From NCBI RefSeq assembly GCF_000617845.2, contig NZ_DF820425.1, positions 4,701,725-4,765,724 of the forward strand: a DNA stretch of 64,000 nucleotides, written 5' to 3'. Origin of the DNA: Bradyrhizobium sp. DOA9 (GTDB lineage Bacteria; Pseudomonadota; Alphaproteobacteria; Rhizobiales; Xanthobacteraceae). Numbering within the stretch: position 1 is the first letter of the stretch; every line of letters begins with the position of its first letter. Positions 40,132 through 48,986 of the stretch are shown here, piece after piece. A program made the translations under genes and the position numbers. The notes under the pieces are model-generated. The model saw only the letters and a list, made by a program, of their open reading frames with translations. It was not told the origin of the DNA and did no database searches.

Positions 40132-40384
40132 GTCAAATCCCCTCTACACCTTGAGTATGTGCACATCCGAACTCAAAGCACTGCCGCCGCAATCACGTTG
40201 AGTCGCGTCAACACATCCATTGGCACTCCCGAATGGGGCGTCAATGGGGAGGAGGCATTGCAGGAATGTGATATGCGAAGGTCGGAAGAAATTGCCGAGC
40301 GCATTGCGTTGGCGCTTGATAGGAGCGTCAGCGATCTTGCCGCTTGCGCATGTTGCTGCCAGGCCAAACTATCGGGAGGCGCGA

Positions 40385-41146
40385 TTGATCGCATCGGATC
40401 TTCAGAGCGGCATCGAGCGGCTCGGCGACATGATCGCCGAGGCCAGGACCATCGTCCCGTTCACCGGTGCCGGCATCTCGACCGAATGCGGCATTCCCGA
40501 CTTCCGCTCGCCCGGCGGCGTTTGGACGCGCAACCGTCCGATCCCGTTCGACGAGTTCGTCGCGAGCCAGTCGGCGCGGGACGAATCCTGGCGCCGGCGT
40601 TTTGCGATGGAGGAGGTGTTTGCCGCAGCGAAGCCCGGCCGCGGCCATCGGGCGCTGGCATCGCTCTACCGCGCCGGCAAGGTTCCCGCCGTCATCACCC
40701 AGAACATCGACAATCTGCACCAGGCTTCCGGCTTCGCCCCGGAGCATGTGATTGAACTTCACGGAAATACCACTTATGCGCGCTGCATCGGATGTGGGCA
40801 GGCCTATCCGCTCGACTGGGTGAGGCGCCGCTTCGACGACGAAGGCCGCGCGCCCGCCTGCACCGCCTGCGACGAGCCGGTGAAGACCGCCACGATTTCC
40901 TTCGGCCAGATGATGCCGGACGACGAGATGCAGCGCGCGACGGCGCTGTCGCAGGCCTGCGATCTCTTCATCGCGATCGGTTCCTCGCTGGTGGTCTGGC
41001 CGGCCGCCGGCTTTCCGATGATGGCCAGGCGCGCCGGTGCACGTCTCGTGATCATCAATCGCGAGCCGACCGAGCAGGACGACATCGCCGACCTCGTCAT
41101 CCACCACGACATCGGCGAGACTCTCGGGCCCTTTGTCGGAAATTGA
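40385..41146 (+). CDS. Sir2-family NAD-dependent deacylase
   Basis: This is a 253-residue sirtuin that removes acyl groups from lysine using NAD. The NAD-binding motif is GAGIS (28-32) in FTGAGISTECGIPDFRS, followed by TQNIDNLH and the catalytic His in IELHGN. The zinc site is CIGC and CTAC. The frame is open far upstream; TTG 40385 is chosen because GGGAGG lies five bases before it and the family begins here. It stands alone. Confidence 0.9.
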   Translation: MIASDLQSGIERLGDMIAEARTIVPFTGAGISTECGIPDFRSPGGVWTRNRPIPFDEFVASQSARDESWRRRFAMEEVFAAAKPGRGHRALASLYRAGKVPAVITQNIDNLHQASGFAPEHVIELHGNTTYARCIGCGQAYPLDWVRRRFDDEGRAPACTACDEPVKTATISFGQMMPDDEMQRATALSQACDLFIAIGSSLVVWPAAGFPMMARRAGARLVIINREPTEQDDIADLVIHHDIGETLGPFVGN

Positions 41147-41344
41147 GGCGGCAATTTGATTCGCGGCTGTGCAAGCTGTTCATAGGTTCCGGCGAATCTC
41201 TTTTTTGTCTATGCGTCGCAACCGGGAGTGTTATCTTTTGAGTCGAAAGATTCGCGTCGCGTCGAATCGAGAACATTCTCTTAAGACGCGTGATTCGAGC
41301 GCCGCCAATGTGGCGGGTTGCATGGCAGTGTGGGGTCCGGGGTT

Positions 41345-42007
41345 ATGGGGTCGTCGGACGGATTTGAGTCCAAGAAGCTTGGAGTTCCCGGACAGGGCAC
41401 CTCGCCGGGGCGATTGACGCCGGGCGAGCATGGCAGCGCCGGCCACGACAATGCACTCAATCCCTTCACCGGGTTGGGCGAAGCCAGCGCCAACCTCGTC
41501 GAGGTCACCGGCGTCATCAAATGGTTCGACGCTTCCAAAGGTTACGGCTTCATCGTTCCCGACAATGGCTGGCCCGACGTCCTCCTGCACGTTACCGTGC
41601 TTAGGCGCGACGGCTTCCAGACGGCTTACGAAGGCGCCCGCATCGTCGTCGAGTGTATCCAGCGCGCCAAGGGCTACCAGGCTTTCCGCGTCGTCTCGAT
41701 GGACGAATCGACCGCGATCCATCCGGCGCAGATGCTGCCGCCGCGCACCCATGTCACGGTCACCCCGACCAGCGGACTGGAGCGGGCCCAGGTCAAATGG
41801 TTCAACCGCCTGCGCGGCTTCGGCTTCCTGACCTGCGGCGAGGGCACCCCCGACATCTTCGTGCACATGGAGACGCTGCGCCGCTTCGGCATGACAGAGC
41901 TCAGGCCGGGCCAGTATGTGCTGGTCCGCTTCGGGCCCGGCTCCAAGGGCATGATGGCGGCCGAGATCCATCCCGAGACCGGATCGCCCGGATTGCAGTC
42001 GCACTAG
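41345..42007 (+). CDS. Protein with two cold-shock domains
   Basis: This 220-residue protein has two CSDs. The first spans residues 52-115, with VIKWFDASKGYGFIVPDN (RNP1 KGYGFIV) and VLLHVTVL in place of FVH. The second spans residues 148-210, with QVKWFNRLRGFGFLTCGEG and DIFVHMETL. The first 50 residues are Gly/Ser-rich and probably disordered. Tandem CSDs are typical of alphaproteobacteria; they bind single-stranded RNA or DNA. The 198-bp leader 41147-41344 shows no gene and may contain regulatory RNA. Confidence 0.9.
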   Translation: MGSSDGFESKKLGVPGQGTSPGRLTPGEHGSAGHDNALNPFTGLGEASANLVEVTGVIKWFDASKGYGFIVPDNGWPDVLLHVTVLRRDGFQTAYEGARIVVECIQRAKGYQAFRVVSMDESTAIHPAQMLPPRTHVTVTPTSGLERAQVKWFNRLRGFGFLTCGEGTPDIFVHMETLRRFGMTELRPGQYVLVRFGPGSKGMMAAEIHPETGSPGLQSH

Positions 42008-42123
42008 CAATATCAATTCCCGCAATCGTGAGCAGAGGCGCGCTGCAAGTCCGGCGCGCCTCTTCCTTTTCGGGCGGTCGCCGCGTAAGGACTGACTTCA
42101 CGTCCCACGCCGCGAGTGCCCCC

Positions 42124-42609
42124 ATGACTTCTGATCGAAAGGCCGTCTGGTCCGCTCTGAAGGGCTGGCTGGCCGCCATCCTCGTCATCGCCTTCTGGGC
42201 CGTCGCCGGCACGCCGGCCGGCGCCGCCAGCTTCCAGCCGCTCGAGATCGTCACCAAGAACGGCGTGCAGGTGTTCTCGGTCGAGATGGCAACGACCGAG
42301 GAGGAGAAGCGAACCGGCCTGATGTACCGCAAGGAATTGCCCGACGGCAAAGGCATGCTGTTCGACTTCAATCCCGAGCAGGAAATCTCGATGTGGATGG
42401 AGAACACCTACGTGTCGCTCGACATGATCTTCATCCGCGCCGATGGCCGCATCCTGCGCATCGCGGAGAATACCGAGCCGCTGTCGAGGAAGATCATCTC
42501 CTCCCGTGGACCCGCCCGGGCCGTGCTGGAGGTGGTGGCGGGGACGGCGCAGAAGTACGGCATCCGCCCCGGTGACCGCGTCGGCCACCCCCTGTTCGGC
42601 GGCAAATAG
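42124..42609 (+). CDS. DUF192 family exported protein
   Basis: This is a 161-residue protein. The signal or anchor lies at residues 14-34 (GWLAAILVIAFWAVAGTPAG). The DUF192 domain follows: FSVEMATTEEEKRTGLMYRK, GMLFDFNPEQEISMWMENTY and VSLDMIFIRADGRIL, ending VGHPLF. The family sits in the envelope and its role is unknown. ATG 42124 is chosen from the signal peptide. Confidence 0.92.
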   Translation: MTSDRKAVWSALKGWLAAILVIAFWAVAGTPAGAASFQPLEIVTKNGVQVFSVEMATTEEEKRTGLMYRKELPDGKGMLFDFNPEQEISMWMENTYVSLDMIFIRADGRILRIAENTEPLSRKIISSRGPARAVLEVVAGTAQKYGIRPGDRVGHPLFGGK

Positions 42610-42714
42610 GACGGGGCAGGGGCGATTGCGGCTCAGGCCGGGCGTGCTGACGACCTGGTTTGGAAGCTTGCTGGCGCCCTGGGAAGCGTGTATCGACGGG
42701 GCTCGCCGGACATT

Positions 42715-42791
42715 CGGGGTATAGCGCAGCCTGGTAGCGCGGCAGTTTTGGGTACTGCAGGTCGTTGGTTCGAATCCAGCTGCCCCGACCA
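42715..42791 (+). tRNA. tRNA-Pro (anticodon UGG)
   Basis: A complete cloverleaf: acceptor CGGGGTA/TGCCCCG, D-arm AGCGCAGCCTGGTAGCGC, anticodon stem GCAGT/ACTGC with loop TTTGGGT, and T-arm GGTTCGAATCC. CCA is encoded at 42789-42791. Confidence 0.95.
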
Positions 42792-42839
42792 GTCCCTGGC
42801 GGCGCCGGCTCTCTCAGGTCAGCATCCGACCCGCGCTCG

Positions 42840-43001
42840 TCAGTTCGAGGCGTACCAGCCGGGCGGAAATGGCACGTACGGCCAGGCCAATTGGTTGTCG
42901 TTGGCGGCTTGCAGCGGGCGTTGCGAAGCCATGCTCACGATCGGCGCGGGCGGCGCCACGCGAAGCGCGAGGCGCAGAGGCGCACATTGCAGTTTCATCA
43001 T
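42840..43001 (-). CDS. 53-residue protein of unknown function
   Basis: MKLQCAPLRLALRVAPPAPI then VSMASQRPLQAANDNQLAWP and VPFPPGWYASN. A GGGGG run lies six bases before the double ATG at 43001. The frame extends further upstream. The AANDNQLAWP ending looks like other small rhizobial proteins, but evidence is thin. Confidence 0.45.
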   Translation of the reverse strand: MMKLQCAPLRLALRVAPPAPIVSMASQRPLQAANDNQLAWPYVPFPPGWYASN

Positions 43002-43332
43002 TGTCGTCCCCCCGCGCAATTCACCTGCTTCAAACGTCCGACCGTCGGCAAAGTTCAGTCTAAAAATCATCGTGCGCCAAAACGGCGCGCTTCTCCTCAA
43101 ATCGCGGGCATTCTAGAAAAACCGCCGCAGGCTTTCAACCGATCGCGTCGCTCCATCCCAGGAAGTAAGGTTGATCGGCAAGGTTAAAGGCGAGCGGCCG
43201 TTGCGGCCGTTTGGCTGGCTGTTATCAGGTCGGTCCCGGCTCGCGATGGGCAGTTTTCACTCTGTGTGACCACAGATGATTGTTCGTCGCGGTGTGCGGA
43301 TCTTTTGAGTTCTGCGCCAGCGAGTTCTGCCC
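43002..43332. other. 331-bp interval without a supported gene
   Basis: I find no coding frame with both a credible start and protein-like composition, no tRNA and no strong terminator here. It probably holds promoters for the two small flanking genes. Confidence 0.4.
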
Positions 43333-43527
43333 ATGTCTCTTGACCGCAACATCAGGACCGTCGGTCCGCAATCGAACTGGACCGAGATCTGGCACCTCTG
43401 GACGGTGATCGTGCCGCGCCGCTCCATCAACGGGCAGTTCGTTCTCGGCAAGGTCTGGCGTCGCCACGACGGCCGAGACTGGATCTACAAGAAGTTCACC
43501 GAGTTCGACAAAGAAGAGGCGGCCTGA
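43333..43527 (+). CDS. 64-residue protein of unknown function
   Basis: SLDRNIRTVGPQSNWTEIWH, LWTVIVPRRSINGQFVLGKV and WRRHDGRDWIYKKFTEFDKE: a Trp-rich, beta-strand-containing small protein without spans. The stop is followed immediately by a dispersed palindromic repeat. No known family. Confidence 0.6.
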   Translation: MSLDRNIRTVGPQSNWTEIWHLWTVIVPRRSINGQFVLGKVWRRHDGRDWIYKKFTEFDKEEAA

Positions 43528-43560
43528 AGCGCGATGAGATCGGGATGACCGTCATCGCGC
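43527..43560. repeat. Dispersed AAGCGCGATGA palindrome (second copy)
   Basis: AAGCGCGATGAGATCGGGATG with TCATCGCGC as its right arm repeats the unit at 36810-36846. It begins in the stop codon of the preceding gene and could act as a 3' hairpin. Confidence 0.75.
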
Positions 43561-43588
43561 CTCGATTTGTCGTTGACGCTGTACGGTC

Positions 43589-44014
43589 CTAGCCCGCGTG
43601 CCGCTCGCCGGCCGCCGATCCCGGCGCCTGCACGCGCGGCAGCGGCAGCTTGAAGTGACGCTTCGCATAGGCGACGATTTCGGCGTCAGACGGATGGTCG
43701 GCCGCTTCCACCGCGACAATCCGTTTGGCGAGATCGGGTGCGCTTGCGCGAATGTGGCTGGCCAGCTCCGTCTTCGCGCTCGCCGGCCCGATGATGAGGA
43801 TCTCACCGGCATCGGCGAGGGCCGTGGCCACCTCGGCGTAGAATGCCTTGTCGGGAGCCGCATGGCCGCTTCCGATGCTATTGGCCTTGTGGTGCAGATG
43901 ACGCGTCGCCAGGTGCGGATGCAGCGTGACTTCGTCCGAGCCGCTCAGGCCGAGATGGAAGATGCGGGCCTGCGAGTGATCGATCCATACCACGGCGTGG
44001 AAATGAGAGGGCAT
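43589..44014 (-). CDS. Translational-machinery-like (eRF1-type) protein
   Basis: This 141-residue protein reads HFHAVVWIDHSQARIFHLGL, AFYAEVATALADAGEILIIG and AKTELASHIRASAPDLAKRI then VAVEAADHPSDAEIVAYAKR. This matches the small bacterial proteins that resemble the central domain of archaeal/eukaryotic release factor 1 and the host factor group often annotated as 'translational machinery protein'. Biological role unproven. Confidence 0.72.
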   Translation of the reverse strand: MPSHFHAVVWIDHSQARIFHLGLSGSDEVTLHPHLATRHLHHKANSIGSGHAAPDKAFYAEVATALADAGEILIIGPASAKTELASHIRASAPDLAKRIVAVEAADHPSDAEIVAYAKRHFKLPLPRVQAPGSAAGERHAG

Positions 44015-44171
44015 GAGTTGGGCCTTGTGCGAGAGGAGGCCGCCGGGCTCTGTGCGGCGGCTTAAGTCGCGGCCACATTATGCGTGCCGGCGTCACCTCT
44101 GTTGACCCAGGTCAATTCGAATCCCGAGCGCCCGCCTCGCGGGGGCGTTCCGAAGGCCGCACCGAACGTTC

Positions 44172-45344
44172 TCAGGCCGCCTTCGCCTCCGCAGCCGGCT
44201 TGGCCGGCGGCGGCTTCAGCGGCTTGTCCTGCTTCTTCGACCACGAGATGTAATAAGCCACCGTCGTCATGATCGCGATGCCGGCGACGCTGACGAAGAT
44301 CTGCGCGAGCAGCGAGCCCGAGCTCATCGACAGCTCGAAATGACCGACGAAGGACAGGAATACGCCGACGCAGAACACGGCGAGCGACTGCTGGCCGCAG
44401 ACGATCAAGGGGTCGAACACCTTCCACTCCAGCCCCGGCCACTCCTTTGGCACGAAGCGGATCACCAGGATCACGATCACGACGAAGTGGAGGAAGCGGT
44501 ACGGCGCGAGGTTGGTCTTGTCATTGGGGTTGAAGGCGGAGAACAGCCATTCCGGGAACATGCCGCCGAAGGTGGGGAAGCGGCCGGCCATGGTCATGAC
44601 CAGCGCGAACAGGAGATAAGCGAGGCAGACCCACAGCGTGATTGGCGAATTGATCAGCGCGATCGAGCGGCGCGCGCCGCCCATGGAGCACCAGGCGCCG
44701 AACACGAACAGCACCTGCCAGCAATACGGATTGAAGTACCACTGGCCGGCCGGATAGGCGGTCAGGTTCCAGCCATTATGACGCGCGACGAGCCACAGCA
44801 CGATCGACAGCATCATCGTCAAATCGGGCTTGCGCAGCATGAACCACAGCACCGGCGGAAACAGGCCCATCAGCACGATGTAGAGCGGCAGCACGTCGAG
44901 GTTGAGAGGCTTGAAGCGCAGGAACAGGCCCTGGCGCAGGGTCTCGGTGGCGTTGTCGACGAGGCCGGCGACGTTGAACTCGTTGATCATCTCGGAATCG
45001 CCGAAGCGCAGCGCGAGATAGCTGATCGAGGCGATGTAGATCACGAACAGGATGATGTGGGCGACATAGAGCTGCCAGACCCGCTTGGTCAGGCGCGTAG
45101 CGCCGACGATGAAGCCGCGGTCCAGCATCATTCGTGCATAGACGAAGGAGGCGGTGTAGCCGGAGATGAAGACGAACAGGTCGGCCGCGTCGGAAAAGCC
45201 GTAGTTGCGGGTCGTGATCCAGTTCACGACGTTGTCGGGGATATGGTCGAGAAAGATCGCCCAGTTCGCGACACCGCGAAACAGGTCGAGCCGGAGGTCG
45301 CGACCCTTGTCGGGAAGCGTGGCGCTGACGTTCAGGAAGGCCAT
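44172..45344 (-). CDS. opgC: OpgC-type membrane acyltransferase (glucan succinylation)
   Basis: This is a 390-residue inner-membrane protein with about ten spans. The N-terminal motif RDLRLDLFRGVANWAIFLDH and FVFISGYTASFVYAR match the OpgC_C family, which transfers succinyl groups to periplasmic glucans and belongs to the acyltransferase-3-like proteins. The C-terminus is a Lys/Pro/Ala-rich cytoplasmic tail. ATG 45344 starts the family homology; upstream in-frame extension lacks it. Confidence 0.9.
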   Translation of the reverse strand: MAFLNVSATLPDKGRDLRLDLFRGVANWAIFLDHIPDNVVNWITTRNYGFSDAADLFVFISGYTASFVYARMMLDRGFIVGATRLTKRVWQLYVAHIILFVIYIASISYLALRFGDSEMINEFNVAGLVDNATETLRQGLFLRFKPLNLDVLPLYIVLMGLFPPVLWFMLRKPDLTMMLSIVLWLVARHNGWNLTAYPAGQWYFNPYCWQVLFVFGAWCSMGGARRSIALINSPITLWVCLAYLLFALVMTMAGRFPTFGGMFPEWLFSAFNPNDKTNLAPYRFLHFVVIVILVIRFVPKEWPGLEWKVFDPLIVCGQQSLAVFCVGVFLSFVGHFELSMSSGSLLAQIFVSVAGIAIMTTVAYYISWSKKQDKPLKPPPAKPAAEAKAA

Positions 45345-45593
45345 GCGTCGGGAGCTTTCAGAGAGGACGGATCTGCTGGTATTGACGAGACGGCGCCGGG
45401 CAGGATCCCGGCGCGGAAGGCGGGTACGCAATTGTCACGGTGCAGCATAATGACTATACCGTTGGCGAGGGGGCCGGGGCCGGAATCACGATCAGTTCCC
45501 AGCCGGTTTCTCTATACTATCCCCGAGATTTCCACCAACTGCCACCGTGACGCATCGAAATCGAACGAAAAGACCTGGAGGCCCGGACCAGTC

Positions 45594-45899
45594 ATGACCG
45601 CACGCATTTTCAAGCCTGCCAAGAACGCGATGCAATCGGGCCGGTCCAAGACCAGGGAATGGCAGCTCGATTACGAGCCGGAGCAGCCGCGGTCGGTCGA
45701 GCCGCTGATGGGCTGGACGTCGTCGGCCGACATGAAGCAGCAGATTACGCTGCGCTTCCACAGCAAGGAAGAGGCGATCGCCTATTGCGAGCGCAAGGGC
45801 ATCGCCTATCAGGTGATCGAGCCCAAGGAGTCGATCCGCCGGCCGGTCGCCTATGCCGACAATTTCTCGTTCCGCCGCGGCGAGCCCTGGACGCATTGA
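45594..45899 (+). CDS. NDUFS4-like complex I accessory protein
   Basis: This is a 101-residue protein with the ETC_C1_NDUFA4 pattern: ARIFKPAKNAMQSGRSKTRE, WQLDYEPEQPRSVEPLMGWT, SSADMKQQITLRFHSKEEAI and AYCERKGIAYQVIEPKE. It is the bacterial counterpart of the 18-kDa subunit of respiratory complex I, typical of alphaproteobacteria. It is not next to nuo genes here. GGAGG lies 14 bases before the ATG. Confidence 0.92.
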   Translation: MTARIFKPAKNAMQSGRSKTREWQLDYEPEQPRSVEPLMGWTSSADMKQQITLRFHSKEEAIAYCERKGIAYQVIEPKESIRRPVAYADNFSFRRGEPWTH

Positions 45900-45929
45900 G
45901 GGGCCATTCTCTCCCGAAGCATCTGAAGT

Positions 45930-46025
45930 GCCGTCATGCCTGGGCTTCCCGCGCGGCCGAAGCCGCTTCGGCGCGGCGGTAGATGAAGAACGTGGATGGG
46001 CCGGGACGAGCCCGGCCATGACGAA
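45930..46025. repeat. GC-rich intergenic inverted repeat
   Basis: GGCCGGG (45999) and CCCGGCC (46011) form a tight hairpin within ATGAAGAACGTGGATGGGCC and GAGCCCGGCCATGACG. The rest of 45900-46114 shows no gene. The unit resembles repeats common in Bradyrhizobium intergenic DNA. Confidence 0.5.
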
Positions 46026-46114
46026 GAGAGCGGCTGGTCGCCCGTGCCCGCCCTTGGCAGCCATTTCCAACCGTGCTTCGCTGGCGGTCATGACACGACC
46101 ATGGCGAGGCGGGG

Positions 46115-46597
46115 ATGGCGGGGCGTGACCAGCTCGACGGCGTCGATCTGAAAATCCTATCCGAGCTGCAGCAGGACGGGCGGGTGCGCAACAACGAGCT
46201 GGCGCTACGCGTCGGCGTGTCCGCGCCGAACTGCCTGCGGCGGCTGAAGTCGCTGTTCAGTCGCGGCGTGATCCGGGCGGTGCGTGCCGTGATCGACGAG
46301 CGGCTGCTCGGCTATGAGGTGGTGTCGTTCGTCTCGATCCAGCTCGGCAGCCAGGCCCAGCCGGTGCTGGAGGCGTTCGAGAGCTCGATCGCCGCGATCC
46401 CGCGCATCCAGCAGTGCTGGCGGATTTCCGGCGACACCGACTATCTGCTCAAATGCGTGGCCCCGAGTGTCGAGAGCATGCGCCAGCAGCTCCTGCATTT
46501 CGCGGCGATGCCAAACGTGAAGAACGTCCGCAGCTTCCCCGTGCTCGGAGTTGCCAAGGACGTGCCGCTGCCATTGCAGGAGGTCGCGGTGGCGTAG
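46115..46597 (+). CDS. Lrp/AsnC family transcriptional regulator
   Basis: This is a 160-residue protein. The HTH domain is LDGVDLKILSELQQDGRVRN then ELALRVGVSAPNCLRRLKSL. The ligand-binding RAM domain runs from about residue 68 (VVSFVSIQLGSQAQ) and includes QQCWRISGDTDYLLKCVAPS. Lrp proteins sense amino acids; being close to the leucine-degradation cluster, a branched-chain amino acid is a reasonable guess only. Confidence 0.92.
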   Translation: MAGRDQLDGVDLKILSELQQDGRVRNNELALRVGVSAPNCLRRLKSLFSRGVIRAVRAVIDERLLGYEVVSFVSIQLGSQAQPVLEAFESSIAAIPRIQQCWRISGDTDYLLKCVAPSVESMRQQLLHFAAMPNVKNVRSFPVLGVAKDVPLPLQEVAVA

Positions 46598-46648
46598 CCG
46601 GTAGGGCTGCGAATATCCCAGCGGAAATCGGAATTTCATCGCAGCGCC

Positions 46649-47677
46649 TCAGCGATACCGCCCCCGAAACTCGCGCGGGGAGGTGCCGGTCCAGGTTCGA
46701 AAGGCCCGCGAAAAGCTCTTCTCGTTGCGGAAGCCGGCGATCTCGGCGATGCGCTTGACCGGCGTGCGGCCGCGCATCAGCTCCTGTTTGGCCAGCTCGA
46801 ATTTCGCCTCCTCCTTGAGATCGCGCAGCGAGGTGGACTCCTCGCGCAAGCGGCGATGCATGGTGCGGGTGGAGAGCGCGAGCTCGCGCGCGACGTCCTC
46901 GGCGCCGAGGACCCGTCCGCGCGCATCGCGCAACACGCGGCGGACGCGCTCGACGAGCAGGCGGTCGCGCCGGTACGGCAGCACGGTGAGCCGAAGCGCG
47001 CCCTTCAGCATGTTGTCGAGATCGGCCGCGCTGCGCGTGATCGGCAGCGACAGATAGTGCTTGTCGAAGATGATGGCCGCGCGGTCCGCATCGAAGCGGA
47101 CGCTCCGGCAGAAGATGGTCGGATAGACCGAGACGTGGCCGGGCTGGGAGTAAGGAAACTCAGCCGCGCGGAGCGCGATCTGGGAGTCGACAGCCCAGCA
47201 TGAGAAGCCGAGCACGTAGCGGAACAGCGTGACGAGGCAGAACTCGCGGAAGGGCCCGAGGTCACGCAGCTCACGGATCGATACGACAGCGGTCTCTTCG
47301 CCAACCTCGAGATCGAGCAGCACATCCTCGGTGACCAGGCGGTGATGCCGGCACCAGCGCTTGAGCGCGACCTCCAGCGTCGGTGCGGCGATGGAGGCCC
47401 GGCACAGCATGCCATAGGTGCCCCAGGGCAGCCGGCGCGAGAACCAGCCGAGCGCCTCGTCATCGAGCTCGCGCATGGCATGGCCAGCCAGCGCCTCGAA
47501 CTGGGCCGCGGTGACCCGCCCATCCGGAGAATTGACCAGCTCCGGCGCGACCTGGCCCCGGCTCAAGGCTTCGGCAGGATCGCGGCCGTAGCGCTCATAA
47601 GCGGCCACCACGCCGCGGACAAAGGCGGCGGGCGTGACGGCGCGGCGCGGAATTGCGGTGGCGGCTTGAAAAGGCAT
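46649..47677 (-). CDS. AraC family regulator divergent to the liu cluster
   Basis: This 342-residue protein has an N-terminal Arabinose_bd-type sensor domain (residues 20-210; RLPWGTYGMLCRASIAAPTL) and a C-terminal double HTH, with ARELALSTRTMHRRLREEST and VKRIAEIAGFRNEKSFSRAF. It is divergent from isovaleryl-CoA dehydrogenase with 112 bp between them and is probably the local regulator. Classical liu clusters in gammaproteobacteria use a MerR-type LiuR instead. Confidence 0.92.
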   Translation of the reverse strand: MPFQAATAIPRRAVTPAAFVRGVVAAYERYGRDPAEALSRGQVAPELVNSPDGRVTAAQFEALAGHAMRELDDEALGWFSRRLPWGTYGMLCRASIAAPTLEVALKRWCRHHRLVTEDVLLDLEVGEETAVVSIRELRDLGPFREFCLVTLFRYVLGFSCWAVDSQIALRAAEFPYSQPGHVSVYPTIFCRSVRFDADRAAIIFDKHYLSLPITRSAADLDNMLKGALRLTVLPYRRDRLLVERVRRVLRDARGRVLGAEDVARELALSTRTMHRRLREESTSLRDLKEEAKFELAKQELMRGRTPVKRIAEIAGFRNEKSFSRAFRTWTGTSPREFRGRYR

Positions 47678-47789
47678 CGGAATTCCTGTGAGGAAATCCT
47701 CGCCAAGTTTGGCGGAAAATGCAACCTTTTCGACTGCAAGAGGGCCGGGACCGGGCTAGGTTCGGAGCCCAAAATAGGGAGGACTCGCC

Positions 47790-48962
47790 TTGAACATCCC
47801 GAGCATCGATTTCGATCTGGGCGAAGACATCAGCATGCTGCGCGATACGCTTCGCGCCTTCGTCGAGGCGGAGATCACCCCGCGTGCGGCCGACATCGAG
47901 AAGGCCAATCTGTTCCCCGCGGACCTCTGGAAGCGCTTCGGCGAGCTCGGTCTGCTCGGCATGACCGCGCCGGAGCAATATGGCGGCTCCAACATGGGCT
48001 ATCTCGCCCATATCGTCGCCATGGAGGAGATTTCGCGCGGCTCGGCGGCCGTGGGCCTGTCCTACGGCGCCCATTCCAACCTCTGCGTCAACCAGATCCG
48101 CCGCAACGGCAACGATGCCCAACGCCAGCGCTATCTGCCCAAGCTGATCTCCGGCGACTATGTCGGCGCGCTCGCGATGTCCGAGCCCGGGGCCGGCTCC
48201 GACGTGGTCTCGATGAAGCTGCGCGCCGACAAGCGCGGCGACCGCTACGTGCTCAACGGCTCCAAGATGTGGATCACCAATGGCGGCGATGCCGACGTGC
48301 TGGTGGTCTACGCCAAGACCGATCCGGAGGCTGGCCCGCGCGGCATGACCGCGTTCCTGATCGAGAAAGGCTTCAAGGGCTTTACCCACGGCCAGCATCT
48401 CGACAAGCTCGGCATGCGCGGCTCCAACACCTATCCGCTGTTCTTCGACGATTGCGAGGTGCCGGAGGAGAACGTGCTCGGCAAGGTGGGCGAGGGCGTC
48501 AAGGTGCTGATGTCCGGCCTCGACTATGAGCGCGCGGTGCTCTCGGGCGGTCCGCTCGGCATCATGGCGGCCTGCATGGACGCGGTGGTGCCCTACATGC
48601 ACGAGCGCAAGCAGTTCGGCCAGCCGATCGGCGACTTCCAGCTGATGCAGGGCAAGCTCGCCGACATGTATTCGACCTGGCAGGCCACGCGCGCCTATGT
48701 CTATGCGGTGGGCCGCGCCTGCGACCGCGCCGATCACGCACGCAGCTTACGCAAGGACGCCGCGGCTGCGATCCTCTATTCCGCGGAGAAGGCGACCTGG
48801 ATGGCGGGCGAGGCGATCCAGGCGCTGGGCGGGGTCGGCTATACCTCCGAATTCCCGGTCGGGCGGCTGTGGCGCGATGCCAAGCTCTACGAGATCGGCG
48901 CAGGCACCTCGGAGGTGCGCCGCATGCTGATCGGCCGCGAGCTGATGGCCGAGACGGCTTAA
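47790..48962 (+). CDS. liuA: Isovaleryl-CoA dehydrogenase
   Basis: This is a 390-residue FAD enzyme that oxidises isovaleryl-CoA to 3-methylcrotonyl-CoA in leucine degradation. Catalytic Glu247 lies in GLDYERAVLSGG, the position characteristic of isovaleryl- (not short-chain) acyl-CoA dehydrogenases. The FAD/substrate motif AMSEPGAGSDVVSMK and the C-terminal YEIGAGTSEVRRMLIGREL are present. It is the first gene of a co-directional cluster, 24 bp before the carboxylase beta gene. Confidence 0.95.
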   Translation: MNIPSIDFDLGEDISMLRDTLRAFVEAEITPRAADIEKANLFPADLWKRFGELGLLGMTAPEQYGGSNMGYLAHIVAMEEISRGSAAVGLSYGAHSNLCVNQIRRNGNDAQRQRYLPKLISGDYVGALAMSEPGAGSDVVSMKLRADKRGDRYVLNGSKMWITNGGDADVLVVYAKTDPEAGPRGMTAFLIEKGFKGFTHGQHLDKLGMRGSNTYPLFFDDCEVPEENVLGKVGEGVKVLMSGLDYERAVLSGGPLGIMAACMDAVVPYMHERKQFGQPIGDFQLMQGKLADMYSTWQATRAYVYAVGRACDRADHARSLRKDAAAAILYSAEKATWMAGEAIQALGGVGYTSEFPVGRLWRDAKLYEIGAGTSEVRRMLIGRELMAETA

Positions 48963-48986
48963 GTCTTTCACCTCATTGGAATCATC

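Noticed and set aside
43297..43320. GTTC...GTTC pair before the 43333 gene as a third LexA box
   Set aside because: The two GTTC units are 11 bases apart, not seven, so it does not match the alphaproteobacterial LexA site.
44340..45899. A 519-codon plus-strand frame opposite opgC
   Set aside because: The translation is a run of Asp, Glu, His and Arg typical of shadows. OpgC on the other strand has a full membrane-protein pattern. Only the NDUFS4-like gene at its end, which shares the frame, is real.
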